Below, piece after piece: positions 15,790-23,729 of a DNA stretch of 32,891 nucleotides (positions are counted from its first letter, which is position 1; each line of letters starts with the position of its first letter). Origin of the DNA: DATKHR01 sp035510155. Lineage in GTDB: Bacteria > Acidobacteriota > Vicinamibacteria > Vicinamibacterales > CAVVIG01. A model generated the notes under the pieces. That model saw nothing but the letters and a program-made list of their open reading frames with translations. It made no database searches and was not told the DNA's origin. The stretch spans positions 1-32,891 of the forward strand of contig DATKHR010000127.1 of NCBI GenBank assembly GCA_035510155.1, written 5' to 3'. Position numbers and translations under genes: made by a program.

Positions 15790-18059
15790 TAGCGAGCCAG
15801 CGGGTTCGGCCGGATCTGGAATTTCGCGATTTTCCCCTTGGCACCTTTTCCGCCTTCGATGTGCCAGACGAAATGCGTACCGTAGTTCGCGTACAAAGCG
15901 CGGCCTTTCCACCCGGCATTCGAATTGTCGATGCGGCCGTCCATGCCGCGTGAGTAGAATCCGAGCGGATACGGCACGCGGAGCGTCGTCCATTCTCTCG
16001 TCTGAGGATTCAGCACCAGCAGCGCGTCCGAGTTCGACCCGTTCGCCATGGGCGTGTCCGCCCCGAATCCGGCGATGTTGTGCCGATCCACCCAGTTGTA
16101 ATAGTGGAAATCGGCAGGGATGTCGGTGCCCTTCAGCTTCGGACCGGTCGTCTGATACAACGTCCACCCTTCCCGGCACTGGCTGCCGTCGGTTTTGGCC
16201 GGGCCGTTCAGATCGGTACACTTGCGCACGTCGAAGCTGGCGAGGTGACTGCTCGCCGCCAGCGCCGTCCAGACCACGCCGTGGCTGTCGACGTCGACGC
16301 CGCGCGGGTCGAAGCCCGGTTCAGGCACCTTGAAGATTTGGGTCTTGCAAGACGAGGGCGGGTTGTCGCCGCGCTGCAGGCGGATGAGAAAGCCCGGGTA
16401 GCGCTCGGAGACTCCCCACACGGTGTCGTCGACCGGGCTCGGGATCACGGAGTACATGCTGTAGCTGACCAGCGTATCCAACTTGGGATCGAAGGCAGGC
16501 GCCGGGCCGCGTCCGCGCGCCCCGCCCCCGGACGGCGCGGCGGTTCCGCCCGTGGCGGTGTCGCCTTGATACAGCGCGGAATCGCGGCCGCGACCCGCTG
16601 GCATGTTCCATGGCTTGGTGATTTTGCCGTCGCCGTTGGTGTCGAGTACCTGGCCGCACCAACCCGCGGCTTTCTGCTCGTCCTGCGTCTCGTCGAACAC
16701 CTTGGTGTCGATCCATCCGAAGACGGGGCCCGTCAGCTCGTTGAAGTACAACGTCTCGTCCGGGTCGTTGTCGAACTGCAGGTGATGCGTCGCGAAACAG
16801 GTATCGATGAGCGTGAACTTGCCGGTCTTGGGATCGTAGAACGACGCCTGCCGCCCGCTCGCACGAAGGGGGAACCAGTCGGCGAACTTGTTTGCCGGAT
16901 CGCTGCACCATGATGGATCCTGATTGGCGCGGATCTTCGAGGTCATCCACACACGACCCTTGCTGTCGATCATCGGGTTGTGGGGATCGGCGGGATCGTA
17001 GGGCGGATTGCCCCAGAGGTGCTCGTTGCCCCAGTGCAGCGACGGGCGATTGGGCGCCGGGAAGCGAGACGGGACGTGTTCCCTGGCATCCCGCGTCGGA
17101 ATATCCAGCGCGTGGGTGCTGTTTTCCCTCGGGTTCAGGATGACGAGCTGGCCGTGGCCCGCCGAAACCGCGTAGATGGGGCCGCCGGCGTTCACGGTTG
17201 GATGGTTCCTGTCGGTCGCGATCTCGTCGTGCATGAACGAATGGTCGTCACCAACGTCCCAGAGCGTCACGACGACATTGCGCTCGATGCCTTTGGGTCG
17301 CGGAGGCGGCGCCGGCACTTCGCCTTTCGCGATGCGCTCGGTCCAATCGGCATAGGCTTTGAGCGATCGTTCCTTGCCCTGGTTCATCAGGACCGAATAC
17401 ATCGACGTCCCGCGTACGCCCGTCCCCAGACGCCACTCCCATGCTTCGGCGTGCGTTTTGAGCTCCGGCTTCGCCGCGAGCACATCGTCGACCGTGCGTG
17501 TGAGCTGGTTGCCGAGCTGGTGGCAGAAGTTGCAGTCGGACTTCAACGAGTTGATCCACTGATTCTGGGACGACATGTTCGGCCCGAGCCCGTTGCCCTG
17601 CGGGCCCGTGCCGGGAAACTCGCCCCTGCCCGGTGGCTCGAGGAGCGACAACCAGTAGTTGCCGGGATAGACTCTTGCCGCTTCCTGGGGACTCTTCGCG
17701 GCCGCGGCCCGCAGGGTGATCGCGCTCGTCCCGGGTTTCAACTGGATTGGCGTCGAGTCGACGAGGCCATATCCTCGAACCCAGACGCGGTAGCTCGCGG
17801 CGGGAAGCTCGGGCAACATGAAGCGCCCCTGCTCGTCGGTGACGACGATCTTGATGAAATTGGTCGGCAGATCTTTCGTCTCCGCGATGACCCACACGCC
17901 GGCTTCCGGACCCTGCCCGCCCTGCACGACGCCTGTGATGTAATCGGCAGCGGCCGCGTTCTGGGTGTTCCGCTGCGCCTGCAGCAGGCCCGTGGCGAGT
18001 CCTACGGACGAGAGGCACAGTAAGGCGGCGAACGCCCACGACCGTGTGAAAGACGTCAT
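15789..18059 (-). CDS. Secreted carboxypeptidase-regulatory-like protein with one CxxCH heme site and beta-propeller
   Basis: A 756-residue exported protein. The ATG at 18059 has a GGAGG site 7 bases upstream. A signal peptide (SWAFAALLCLSSVGLATG) ends near LLQAQ. Residues about 40-110 form a carboxypeptidase-regulatory-like beta-sandwich (ITGVVQGGQGPEAGVWVIAE; GRFMLPELPAASYRVWVRGYG). A single c-type heme motif, CNFCH, follows near residue 160. The rest resembles a repeated beta-propeller, with IDSKGRVWMTSKI and GVDVDSHGVVWTAL blades. DTNGDGKITKPW near 490 resembles an EF-hand-type calcium loop. It is periplasmic or extracellular. Function is unknown, but a heme protein beside C1 genes could be an electron carrier for a periplasmic alcohol oxidase; that is speculation. 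Lone proteins of this kind are common in Acidobacteriota. Confidence 0.75.
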   Translation of the reverse strand: MTSFTRSWAFAALLCLSSVGLATGLLQAQRNTQNAAAADYITGVVQGGQGPEAGVWVIAETKDLPTNFIKIVVTDEQGRFMLPELPAASYRVWVRGYGLVDSTPIQLKPGTSAITLRAAAAKSPQEAARVYPGNYWLSLLEPPGRGEFPGTGPQGNGLGPNMSSQNQWINSLKSDCNFCHQLGNQLTRTVDDVLAAKPELKTHAEAWEWRLGTGVRGTSMYSVLMNQGKERSLKAYADWTERIAKGEVPAPPPRPKGIERNVVVTLWDVGDDHSFMHDEIATDRNHPTVNAGGPIYAVSAGHGQLVILNPRENSTHALDIPTRDAREHVPSRFPAPNRPSLHWGNEHLWGNPPYDPADPHNPMIDSKGRVWMTSKIRANQDPSWCSDPANKFADWFPLRASGRQASFYDPKTGKFTLIDTCFATHHLQFDNDPDETLYFNELTGPVFGWIDTKVFDETQDEQKAAGWCGQVLDTNGDGKITKPWNMPAGRGRDSALYQGDTATGGTAAPSGGGARGRGPAPAFDPKLDTLVSYSMYSVIPSPVDDTVWGVSERYPGFLIRLQRGDNPPSSCKTQIFKVPEPGFDPRGVDVDSHGVVWTALAASSHLASFDVRKCTDLNGPAKTDGSQCREGWTLYQTTGPKLKGTDIPADFHYYNWVDRHNIAGFGADTPMANGSNSDALLVLNPQTREWTTLRVPYPLGFYSRGMDGRIDNSNAGWKGRALYANYGTHFVWHIEGGKGAKGKIAKFQIRPNPLAR

Positions 18060-18088
18060 CCAGTCCTCCGGCTTCGGGTCAGCGGACC

Positions 18089-18100
18089 GCAGTATACTGC
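18089..18100. promoter_or_regulatory. Palindromic bidirectional promoter/operator GCAGTATACTGC
   Basis: A perfect 12-base palindrome lies in the 42-base gap between the divergent secreted-heme-protein gene (start 18059) and mfnE (start 18102). Its centre holds TATACT on both strands, a good -10 hexamer. On the minus strand this gives a leader of about 25 bases with a GGAGG site. On the plus strand transcription would start at or just after ATG 18102, so mfnE may be leaderless or may start at GTG 18117. No convincing -35 is seen. Confidence 0.4.
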
Positions 18101-18101
18101 A

Positions 18102-18731
18102 ATGACAGAGTTGCGAGTGACAGCCGCGGTCGTCGACGCGGTCGTGAAGATCGGCGGCGGCGTCCTCGAAGATATCGAAGCGCTCGATGCGGCGTTGTCG
18201 GCCGTTGCCGGAGCCGCGCGATCGCAGAAACTGCTCATCGTGCCCGGCGGGGGACCGTTCGCCGATGCGGTCCGCGCGATGGACCGGCGGCTTGGCCTTT
18301 CCGATACGACCGCGCACTGGATGGCGGTGCTCGCCATGGATCAGTGCGCGCATCTCATCGCTGAGCGGTTGGCCGGGGCTCGATTCGTCCAGGAACCGAG
18401 CGAGATCTCCACAGCGATCAGCGCCGATCGGGTTCCCGTGCTCGCCCCGTCGCGCTGGCTGCGCGAGACCGATCCGCTGCCGCACTCGTGGGACGTGACG
18501 AGTGACAGCATCGCCGCCTGGGTGGCCGGCTCCCTGGGAGCGCACCGGCTCGTCCTCGTGAAACCACGCGGCGTCCACGAGGCAAGCGCCGCAAGGGCCG
18601 TGGTCGATCCGTATTTCGCGCGCGCGCTGCCGGCAAAGGTCAGGGCGACAATCGTTCCGGCCGATCGGCTCGACGCCTTACGGACGGCGCTGCTGCCAAC
18701 GGTGGAACACACGCGGCGCACAACGCCCTGA
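18102..18731 (+). CDS. mfnE: MfnE-like amino-acid-kinase-superfamily protein
   Basis: A 209-residue member of the amino acid kinase fold. In methanogens MfnE phosphorylates aminomethylfuran phosphate to its diphosphate, the substrate of MfnF. VVKIGGGVLEDIEALDAAL near the N terminus is the kinase glycine loop; LLIVPGGGPFADAVRAMD is the second conserved loop; SWDVTSDSIAAWVAGSLGAHRLVLVKPRG near residue 130 is the nucleotide-binding part. ATG 18102 is adjacent to the palindromic promoter; GTG 18117 is an alternative. Its last 92 bases overlap the 3' end of the convergent mfnB gene. Presence beside mfnB, with mfnD and mfnF upstream, supports the assignment. Confidence 0.8.
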   Translation: MTELRVTAAVVDAVVKIGGGVLEDIEALDAALSAVAGAARSQKLLIVPGGGPFADAVRAMDRRLGLSDTTAHWMAVLAMDQCAHLIAERLAGARFVQEPSEISTAISADRVPVLAPSRWLRETDPLPHSWDVTSDSIAAWVAGSLGAHRLVLVKPRGVHEASAARAVVDPYFARALPAKVRATIVPADRLDALRTALLPTVEHTRRTTP

Positions 18732-19413
18732 CGCGGGCGGCCGACACACACCCCGCGCGGCCCCTATCGCACGCCGCCCCTCGCACACCGGCGATGTCCG
18801 CGCCCGCGTCGCGCACGAACGGCAGGTCGTCCGCCGTCAGCTTCCCGGCAAGCGCGACGATGAGGCCATAGTCGTGTGCGCGGGCCACCCATGCCGTGAG
18901 GGCGCCGAGCTCGATGAGTGTCCGAAGACCCGGACCGTTCTTGTCGGCCGTGTCGAGCATCACGCCACGTGCGCCGGTGCGAGCCGCGATCTCCACGACC
19001 GCTGCGGGTTCGACGCTCGCTGCCCGGTGGGCGTCGGCGTACCCGACCATGACGAGCCCACTCTTGCCGTTGCCGCCGACTGCGACGCCGTGCCAGGCGG
19101 CAGCCGAGAGCCGGGCGACGCGCGCGTCGCTGCCGATTCCCGCGAAGCCAACCTTCACGAGGGCCGCCCCTCCCGCGGCGTACGCGAACGCCATGCGCTC
19201 AATCGCGCCTTCGTCGGCCGCGTCGCCGATGGCGGCCGTGACCGGCCGTCTGGTGCCGACTGCCGCGCAGATCTCGCGCAGCACGCTTGGCGACACGGCG
19301 CCGAGCGCGCCGGCTTGCGGGTCTTTGGCGTCCTTCGCATCGATGATATCGGCCCCGCCCCGAACAGCGGCCAAGGCTTCGGTTGCGTTGGTGACGCTGA
19401 CCAGCAGCTCCAT
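18640..19413 (-). CDS. mfnB: (5-formylfuran-3-yl)methyl phosphate synthase (DUF556)
   Basis: Makes the furan ring precursor of methanofuran from two glyceraldehyde-3-phosphate molecules. Family signatures are MELLVSVTNATEALAAVRGGADIIDAKDAKDPQAGALGAVSP, here interrupted by no gaps in its known lysine-rich region (DAKDAKDP), TAAIGDAADEG, ALVKVGFAG, GVMLDTADKNG and VALAGKLTADDLPFVRDAGADIAGVRGAAC. ATG 19413 is the natural start. At 257 residues it is about 20 longer than archaeal homologs because of a proline- and arginine-rich tail, which is the part overlapping mfnE on the opposite strand. Only 25 bases separate it from the divergent SDR gene. Confidence 0.9.
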   Translation of the reverse strand: MELLVSVTNATEALAAVRGGADIIDAKDAKDPQAGALGAVSPSVLREICAAVGTRRPVTAAIGDAADEGAIERMAFAYAAGGAALVKVGFAGIGSDARVARLSAAAWHGVAVGGNGKSGLVMVGYADAHRAASVEPAAVVEIAARTGARGVMLDTADKNGPGLRTLIELGALTAWVARAHDYGLIVALAGKLTADDLPFVRDAGADIAGVRGAACDRGRAGCVSAARVRALCAACVPPLAAAPSVRRRADRPERLSP

Positions 19414-19424
19414 GGCGGCTACTG

Positions 19425-19430
19425 TATCAT
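19425..19430 (+). promoter_or_regulatory. Candidate -10 box for the SDR gene
   Basis: TATCAT lies 8 bases before ATG 19439 in the 25-base divergent spacer from mfnB. Transcription would start at about the start codon, suggesting a leaderless message. A similar CAGTATCATG occurs at 24686-24695 before ligC. No -35 is apparent. Confidence 0.25.
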
Positions 19431-19438
19431 CTGGATTC

Positions 19439-20203
19439 ATGATCGATCTGCCGCTCACGGGTCGCGCCGTGCTCGTGACCGGCGGGTCGAGCGGCATCGG
19501 CCAGGCGATCGCGCTGGCCGCCGCGCGTGCGGGAGCCGACGTCGTGACCACCTATCGGGCGAACGCGGCCGGCGCCGATGACGTGACGCAGGCGATCCGC
19601 GCGTTGGGTCGCCGGGCGGCTGCGATTCATCTGGATCTCGCCGACGCCCGATCGGTCAGCGAGCTCAGGTCGGCGTCCCAACGCGCCCTGGGACGGCTCG
19701 ACGTCTGGATCAACAACGCCGGGGCCGACATCCTGACGGGAGACGGCGCCTCGCTTTCGCGCATCGAAAAGCTCGATCTGCTCCTTGGCGTCGATTTGCG
19801 CGGAACGATGCTCGCTTCGTGGGAGGCGGCAGAGATGTTAGCCGCGCAAGAGGAAGGCGGCGTCATCATCAACATGAGCTGGGATCACGCGCTCATCGGC
19901 ATGGCTGGGCTGAATCCCCAGCTGTACTCGGCCGTGAAGGGTGGCGTCCTGGCGTTCAGCAAATCGCTCGCGCGATCGGTGGCGCCGCGGGTGCGGGTGA
20001 ACATCATCGCGCCCGGCTTCATCGAGACTGCCTTCGGCGCTGCCGCGGAAGCGCGGTGGCGCCGCACGGTTGTCGAGTCGACGCCGCTCCAACGCTGGGG
20101 CACGCCTGACGATGTGGCCGGAGCGGCGGTCTTTCTCGCATCGCCGGCCGCTGCCTTCCTGACCGGGCAGACGATCCTGGTCGGCGGCGGCGCCGTAATG
20201 TGA
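19439..20203 (+). CDS. Short-chain dehydrogenase/reductase
   Basis: A 254-residue classical SDR. The N-terminal AVLVTGGSSGIGQAIALAAARAG is the TGxxxGIG cofactor loop. INNAGADILTG holds the NNAG motif. The catalytic pair YxxxK is in LYSAVKGGVLAF. The usual serine 13 residues before the Tyr appears replaced: the segment reads NMSWDHALIGMAGLNPQ with His at that distance and Ser three residues earlier. IAPGFIETAF and a C-terminal FLTGQTILVGGG complete the fold. It sits between mfnB and a pterin dehydratase-like gene, so a pterin reductase role (dihydropterin or dihydromethanopterin reduction) is plausible but unproven. Expected to be cytoplasmic and NADP(H)-dependent. Confidence 0.82.
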   Translation: MIDLPLTGRAVLVTGGSSGIGQAIALAAARAGADVVTTYRANAAGADDVTQAIRALGRRAAAIHLDLADARSVSELRSASQRALGRLDVWINNAGADILTGDGASLSRIEKLDLLLGVDLRGTMLASWEAAEMLAAQEEGGVIINMSWDHALIGMAGLNPQLYSAVKGGVLAFSKSLARSVAPRVRVNIIAPGFIETAFGAAAEARWRRTVVESTPLQRWGTPDDVAGAAVFLASPAAAFLTGQTILVGGGAVM

Positions 20204-20226
20204 TGAGCACGTCATGTGAGGTCCCC

Positions 20227-20589
20227 ATGCCAGAGAAAGAACCGACCTATTCCGAGTCCGAGATTGCCAAGCGCCTCCAAGAGCTTCCGGGTTGGTACTT
20301 CGAGGACGGCTGGATCCGTCGCGTCTACAAGACCGACGGCTGGCCGACGACCCTTATGCTGGTCGGCGCCATCGGCTTCTGCGCGGAGGCGGCCTACCAC
20401 CATCCGGACCTGGCGGTCACGTGGGGGCGCGTGACGGTGAAGCTGTCGACGCACAGCGCCGGCGGAATCACCGACAAGGACTTCGCGCTCGCCCGCCGGA
20501 TCGAAGAGATCGCGTTGTGGCGCCCGCCCGCAGGCGGCGCGCTCACCGGCACGCCGGACAAGTTCGTGCGGAGCGGCGATCCGCGTTGA
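20227..20589 (+). CDS. Pterin-4a-carbinolamine dehydratase family protein
   Basis: A 120-residue protein of the PCD/PhhB fold. Characteristic segments are LQELPGWYFEDGWIRRVYK, the active-site-type EAAYHHPDLAVTWGRVTVKLSTHSAGGIT, and the final alpha helix DKDFALARRIEEIAL. Three of the expected His/Asp residues (HHPD and THS) are present. The enzyme dehydrates 4a-hydroxytetrahydropterins in phenylalanine hydroxylation; no hydroxylase is nearby, so here a role in H4MPT synthesis or repair is inferred from neighbours. ATG 20227 has a GTGAGG site a few bases upstream; starts at 20200 (GTG) and 20203 (ATG) are in frame and possible. The stop overlaps the next TTG as TTGA. Confidence 0.85.
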   Translation: MPEKEPTYSESEIAKRLQELPGWYFEDGWIRRVYKTDGWPTTLMLVGAIGFCAEAAYHHPDLAVTWGRVTVKLSTHSAGGITDKDFALARRIEEIALWRPPAGGALTGTPDKFVRSGDPR

Positions 20590-22049
20590 CCGACCAGGTC
20601 GGTCGTCCGCGGCGGAACGGGGACCAGGCCCCTGCTTCCGCCGACTGGCGCCGCGTGCAGTTCGTCACGGGCCGTCTCGCCGAACCGGCGCTCCAACGCG
20701 TCCTCGCCGAGATGGCGCCCGACTTCGCGTACGACGTCACGGCGATGGGTATCACCGTCGCAGCATTGATGACGACCGACTGGATTGCGCGCGCGTTGAC
20801 GGTACCCGAAGGGACCGATCTCGTGCTGATCCCCGGGCTGTGCGAGGGCGATCCCCAAGTCATTGCCGAAAAGGTGGGCGTGTCGGTCGAGAAAGGCCCG
20901 AAGGATCTCCGCGAGATCCCGCACTACTTCGGGAGCGCCGCGACGAGGCGCGATTACGGCGCGTGGGACATCGAGATCGTCGCCGAGATCAACAACGTTC
21001 CCCGGCTGTCGCTCGACGCCGTCCGCGACGCCGCGCACTACTTCCTCGCGTCCGGCGCCGACGTGATCGATATCGGCTGCACGCCTGGCGTGGCCTTCCC
21101 GGCGCTCGGCGACGTCGTTCGTGGCCTGGCCGGTGCGGGGGTCCGCGTGAGCGTCGACACGTTCGACGCGGACGAGATTCGGACGGCGGTCGCGGCCGGT
21201 GCGGAGCTGGTGCTGAGCGTGAACGGCTCGAACCTTGACGTCGCGAGGGATCTCGCCGGGACGCGCGCGCGCGTCGTCGCCGTCCCCGAGCTCGGCGGCG
21301 GGCTCGACACGCTGGATCCGATCCTCGAGAAGTTGGAGGAGTGGGGCGTCGGCTACCTGATCGATCCGATTCTCGAGCCGATCGGCTTCGGCTTCATGGC
21401 GTCGCTCGAGCGATACGCCGAGGTGCGCCGCCGCTATCCGGGCACGCCGATGCTGATGGGAATCGGCAACCTCACGGAGCTGACGGCGGCCGATTCGACC
21501 GGCGTCAACGCGCTCCTGATCGCCATCTGCCAGGAGCTGGGCGTGCGGGCCGTGCTGACGACGGAAGTGATCCCGTGGGCTCGCGGGGCGGTACGCGAGG
21601 TCGACGTGGCGCGACGCCTGATGCACTACGCCGTGACGGGGCACACGATCCCCAAGGGCGTCGACGACCGGCTCGTCACGGTGAAAGACCCGGCGGTGCT
21701 GGCGTTCAGCGAGCAGGACTTGCGCGCGCTCCAAGTGCGAATCACCGACCCGAACTTCCGTATCTTCGCGGATCGCGAGGGGATTACGGTCCTGAACAAC
21801 GAGCGGTTCGTTCGCTGCACCGATCCCGGACGCCTCGCGGACCTGTTCGCCGAGCTCGAAGTCACCGAGCCGATGCACGCGTTCTACCTGGGTCGCGAGC
21901 TCGCGCGCGCGGGTCTCGCCGTGACGCTCGGCAAGACGTATCGACAGGAGGGGGCGCTGTCGTGGGGGTATCTGACTCCGGCCGATGACGCGGTCACCGA
22001 CCACGTGAGGCTCACACAGCGATCGAAGCCCAAAACCCCCGCGCGATGA
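20586..22049 (+). CDS. Dihydropteroate synthase-related protein (H4MPT pathway)
   Basis: A 487-residue protein of the dihydropteroate synthase-related family (TIGR00284 type) seen in methanogens and H4MPT bacteria. It probably condenses 6-hydroxymethyl-dihydropterin diphosphate with ribofuranosyl-aminobenzene phosphate, the product of MptG. Residues 1-150 are an accessory domain (FVTGRLAEPALQRVLAEM; LVLIPGLCEGD). The TIM barrel follows: IVAEINNVPRLSLD, GADVIDIGCTPGVAFP, VSVDTFDADEIRTAVAAGAELVLSVNG, then ELTAADSTGVNALL. A C-terminal domain has a NFRIFADREGITVLN segment. The TTG start overlaps the pterin dehydratase stop (TTGA). Confidence 0.85.
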   Translation: MTDQVGRPRRNGDQAPASADWRRVQFVTGRLAEPALQRVLAEMAPDFAYDVTAMGITVAALMTTDWIARALTVPEGTDLVLIPGLCEGDPQVIAEKVGVSVEKGPKDLREIPHYFGSAATRRDYGAWDIEIVAEINNVPRLSLDAVRDAAHYFLASGADVIDIGCTPGVAFPALGDVVRGLAGAGVRVSVDTFDADEIRTAVAAGAELVLSVNGSNLDVARDLAGTRARVVAVPELGGGLDTLDPILEKLEEWGVGYLIDPILEPIGFGFMASLERYAEVRRRYPGTPMLMGIGNLTELTAADSTGVNALLIAICQELGVRAVLTTEVIPWARGAVREVDVARRLMHYAVTGHTIPKGVDDRLVTVKDPAVLAFSEQDLRALQVRITDPNFRIFADREGITVLNNERFVRCTDPGRLADLFAELEVTEPMHAFYLGRELARAGLAVTLGKTYRQEGALSWGYLTPADDAVTDHVRLTQRSKPKTPAR

Positions 22050-22071
22050 TTCGTGATCCTGGGTCTCGGTC

Positions 22072-22635
22072 GTGATCGTTGAATCCATCGTCACCAGCCT
22101 CGGGGCTGACGGCGCGATCAATATTGCGCCGATGGGTGTCGAATGGGCCGAGGACGCGATCGTCCTCAAGCCGTTTCTGGACACCGCGACGTATCGCAAC
22201 GTGGCGGCGACGAGCGCCGCCGTGGTCAACTTGACCGACGATGTGCGTGTGTTCGCGCGCGCCGCGATCTCAAACCCCGTGTATCCGACCGTGCCGGCCG
22301 TGGCGGTGCGCGGTGTCGTCCTCGCCGACTGCTGCACGTGGCGGGAGGTGGAGGTGCGATCGATCGACAGTGCGCCGCCGCGGTCACGGATCGAAACCTC
22401 GGTCGTGCACCGCGGCGCGCGCCGCGAGTTCGTGGGTTTCAACCGCGCGTGCCACGCCGTGCTCGAGATCGCCATCTACGCCACGCGTTTGCACCTCCTC
22501 TCTCGCGAGTTCGTCGAAAGCGAGCTGACGCGGCTGCAGACGATCGTCGACAAGACGGCCGGTCCACGCGAATTCGAGGCGATGGCGATTCTCGCGGGCT
22601 ACATCCGATCGCGGCGGGAGCCGGCGACGCCGTGA
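22072..22635 (+). CDS. DUF447 flavoprotein-like protein (C1-cluster Orf7 type)
   Basis: A 187-residue protein of the DUF447 family, predicted to have an FMN-binding split-barrel fold. Homologs in methylotroph H4MPT islands (Orf7) are needed for C1 growth as I recall, but the reaction is unknown. Visible features are IVTSLGADGAINIAPMGVEW at the N terminus, TATYRNVAATSAAVVNLTDDV, and FNRACHAVLEIAIYATRLHLL. GTG 22072 is used; the spacer to the upstream gene is 22 bases. The stop overlaps the next start as GTGA, so it is translationally linked to mptG. A reductase step in H4MPT synthesis is a fair guess. Confidence 0.82.
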   Translation: MIVESIVTSLGADGAINIAPMGVEWAEDAIVLKPFLDTATYRNVAATSAAVVNLTDDVRVFARAAISNPVYPTVPAVAVRGVVLADCCTWREVEVRSIDSAPPRSRIETSVVHRGARREFVGFNRACHAVLEIAIYATRLHLLSREFVESELTRLQTIVDKTAGPREFEAMAILAGYIRSRREPATP

Positions 22636-23672
22636 GCGGGTCCGGCACCGTCTTCGTCGAAGCGGCGGCGCGCCTCCACTTCGGCGTGCTCGATTTGCGC
22701 GGCGCGCGGGGCCGCTGGTTCGGCGGCATCGGGGCGGCGGCCTCTCCCCCCACTCTCCTCGTCTCCGCCTGCCGGGCGCCGACGCTTGCCGTCGACGGAG
22801 CAGACGCGGAACGCGCGGCCGGCTTCGCCCGCGCCTTCCTCGCGCATTACGCCCTTGGCGCCCCTGGCAGCGACGTCGACAATGCCGCCGGCATCGGCGC
22901 GCACATCACGGTCCATCGGGTGCTCCCGGCGCACGCCGGGCTCGGGTCAGGGACGCAGCTCGCGCTCGCGGTCGCCAAGGCGCTCGCCGAGTTGTACGGC
23001 GTGGGGGCGAGCGCGGCCGACTTGGCGCTTGCCGTGGGGCGCGCGCAGCGTTCGGCTGTCGGCACATGGACGTTTGCGGGTGGCGGCCTCGTTGTCGAGG
23101 GCGGCCGGCGCGTCGTCAGCAGACGCGCCCCCCTCCAGGACAGCGAGGGCGGCCGGCGGGTGGCCGGCGTCGGTCCGCTGATTGCGCGGCTCCCGTTTCC
23201 ACCGACGTGGCGCTCCGTCGTGGCGGTGCCTCGGCATGCGCCCGCCATGAGCGGCGCTGAGGAGGCTGCGGCGTTCGCCAGGCTCCCACCGCCACCTGAT
23301 GGTGAGGTCGAGCAGATCGCCCATCTCGTCCTGATGGCGCTTCTGCCCGCGCTTGCGGACGCCGATCTCGGGGCGTTCGGCCGCGCGCTGACGGCGATTC
23401 AGGCGATGACCGGCCGCTGGTTCGCTCCTGTGCAGGGCGGGGTGTTCGCGCCCGGGCCGAGCGCGGAGCTCGTGCGCCGGATGGCGGAATGTGGCGCCTC
23501 GGGCGTGGGACAGAGCTCGTGGGGACCCTCCGTCTACGGCATCGTGGACGGCGAAGACGAAGGTGTCCGGTTGGCGGATCACGCTCGTGCCGTGTTGGAG
23601 CGCTGTGGAGGGGGAACCGTATACGAAGGGCCGTTCCGTGCCGAGGGCGCGCGCGTATGGCGATCGCTTTGA
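22632..23672 (+). CDS. mptG: Beta-ribofuranosylaminobenzene 5'-phosphate synthase
   Basis: Condenses 4-hydroxybenzoate or 4-aminobenzoate with phosphoribosyl diphosphate, releasing CO2, the first committed step of the arylribofuranosyl arm of H4MPT. It is a GHMP-kinase-fold protein of 346 residues. FVEAAARLHFGVLDL with the GRWFGGIGAA segment is the N-terminal signature; VLPAHAGLGSGTQLALAVAKAL is the GHMP phosphate loop near residue 100; GQSSWGPSVYGIV is the C-terminal conserved loop near 295. GTG 22632 overlaps the DUF447 stop. It is the last H4MPT gene; a 57-base gap and an AAGGGAG ribosome site precede the next, aromatic-type gene. Confidence 0.9.
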   Translation: MSGSGTVFVEAAARLHFGVLDLRGARGRWFGGIGAAASPPTLLVSACRAPTLAVDGADAERAAGFARAFLAHYALGAPGSDVDNAAGIGAHITVHRVLPAHAGLGSGTQLALAVAKALAELYGVGASAADLALAVGRAQRSAVGTWTFAGGGLVVEGGRRVVSRRAPLQDSEGGRRVAGVGPLIARLPFPPTWRSVVAVPRHAPAMSGAEEAAAFARLPPPPDGEVEQIAHLVLMALLPALADADLGAFGRALTAIQAMTGRWFAPVQGGVFAPGPSAELVRRMAECGASGVGQSSWGPSVYGIVDGEDEGVRLADHARAVLERCGGGTVYEGPFRAEGARVWRSL

Positions 23673-23729
23673 CGCTGGCGAGCGCACGCGACTTGAGGCC
23701 CCGAGCGCCCATAAGGGAGAATACGCCGC

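Noticed and set aside
23670..23729. A second UGA-selenocysteine at the mptG stop, since the next gene is in the same frame
   Set aside because: MptG is full length at 23672, and another stop occurs in frame shortly after, before the next start.
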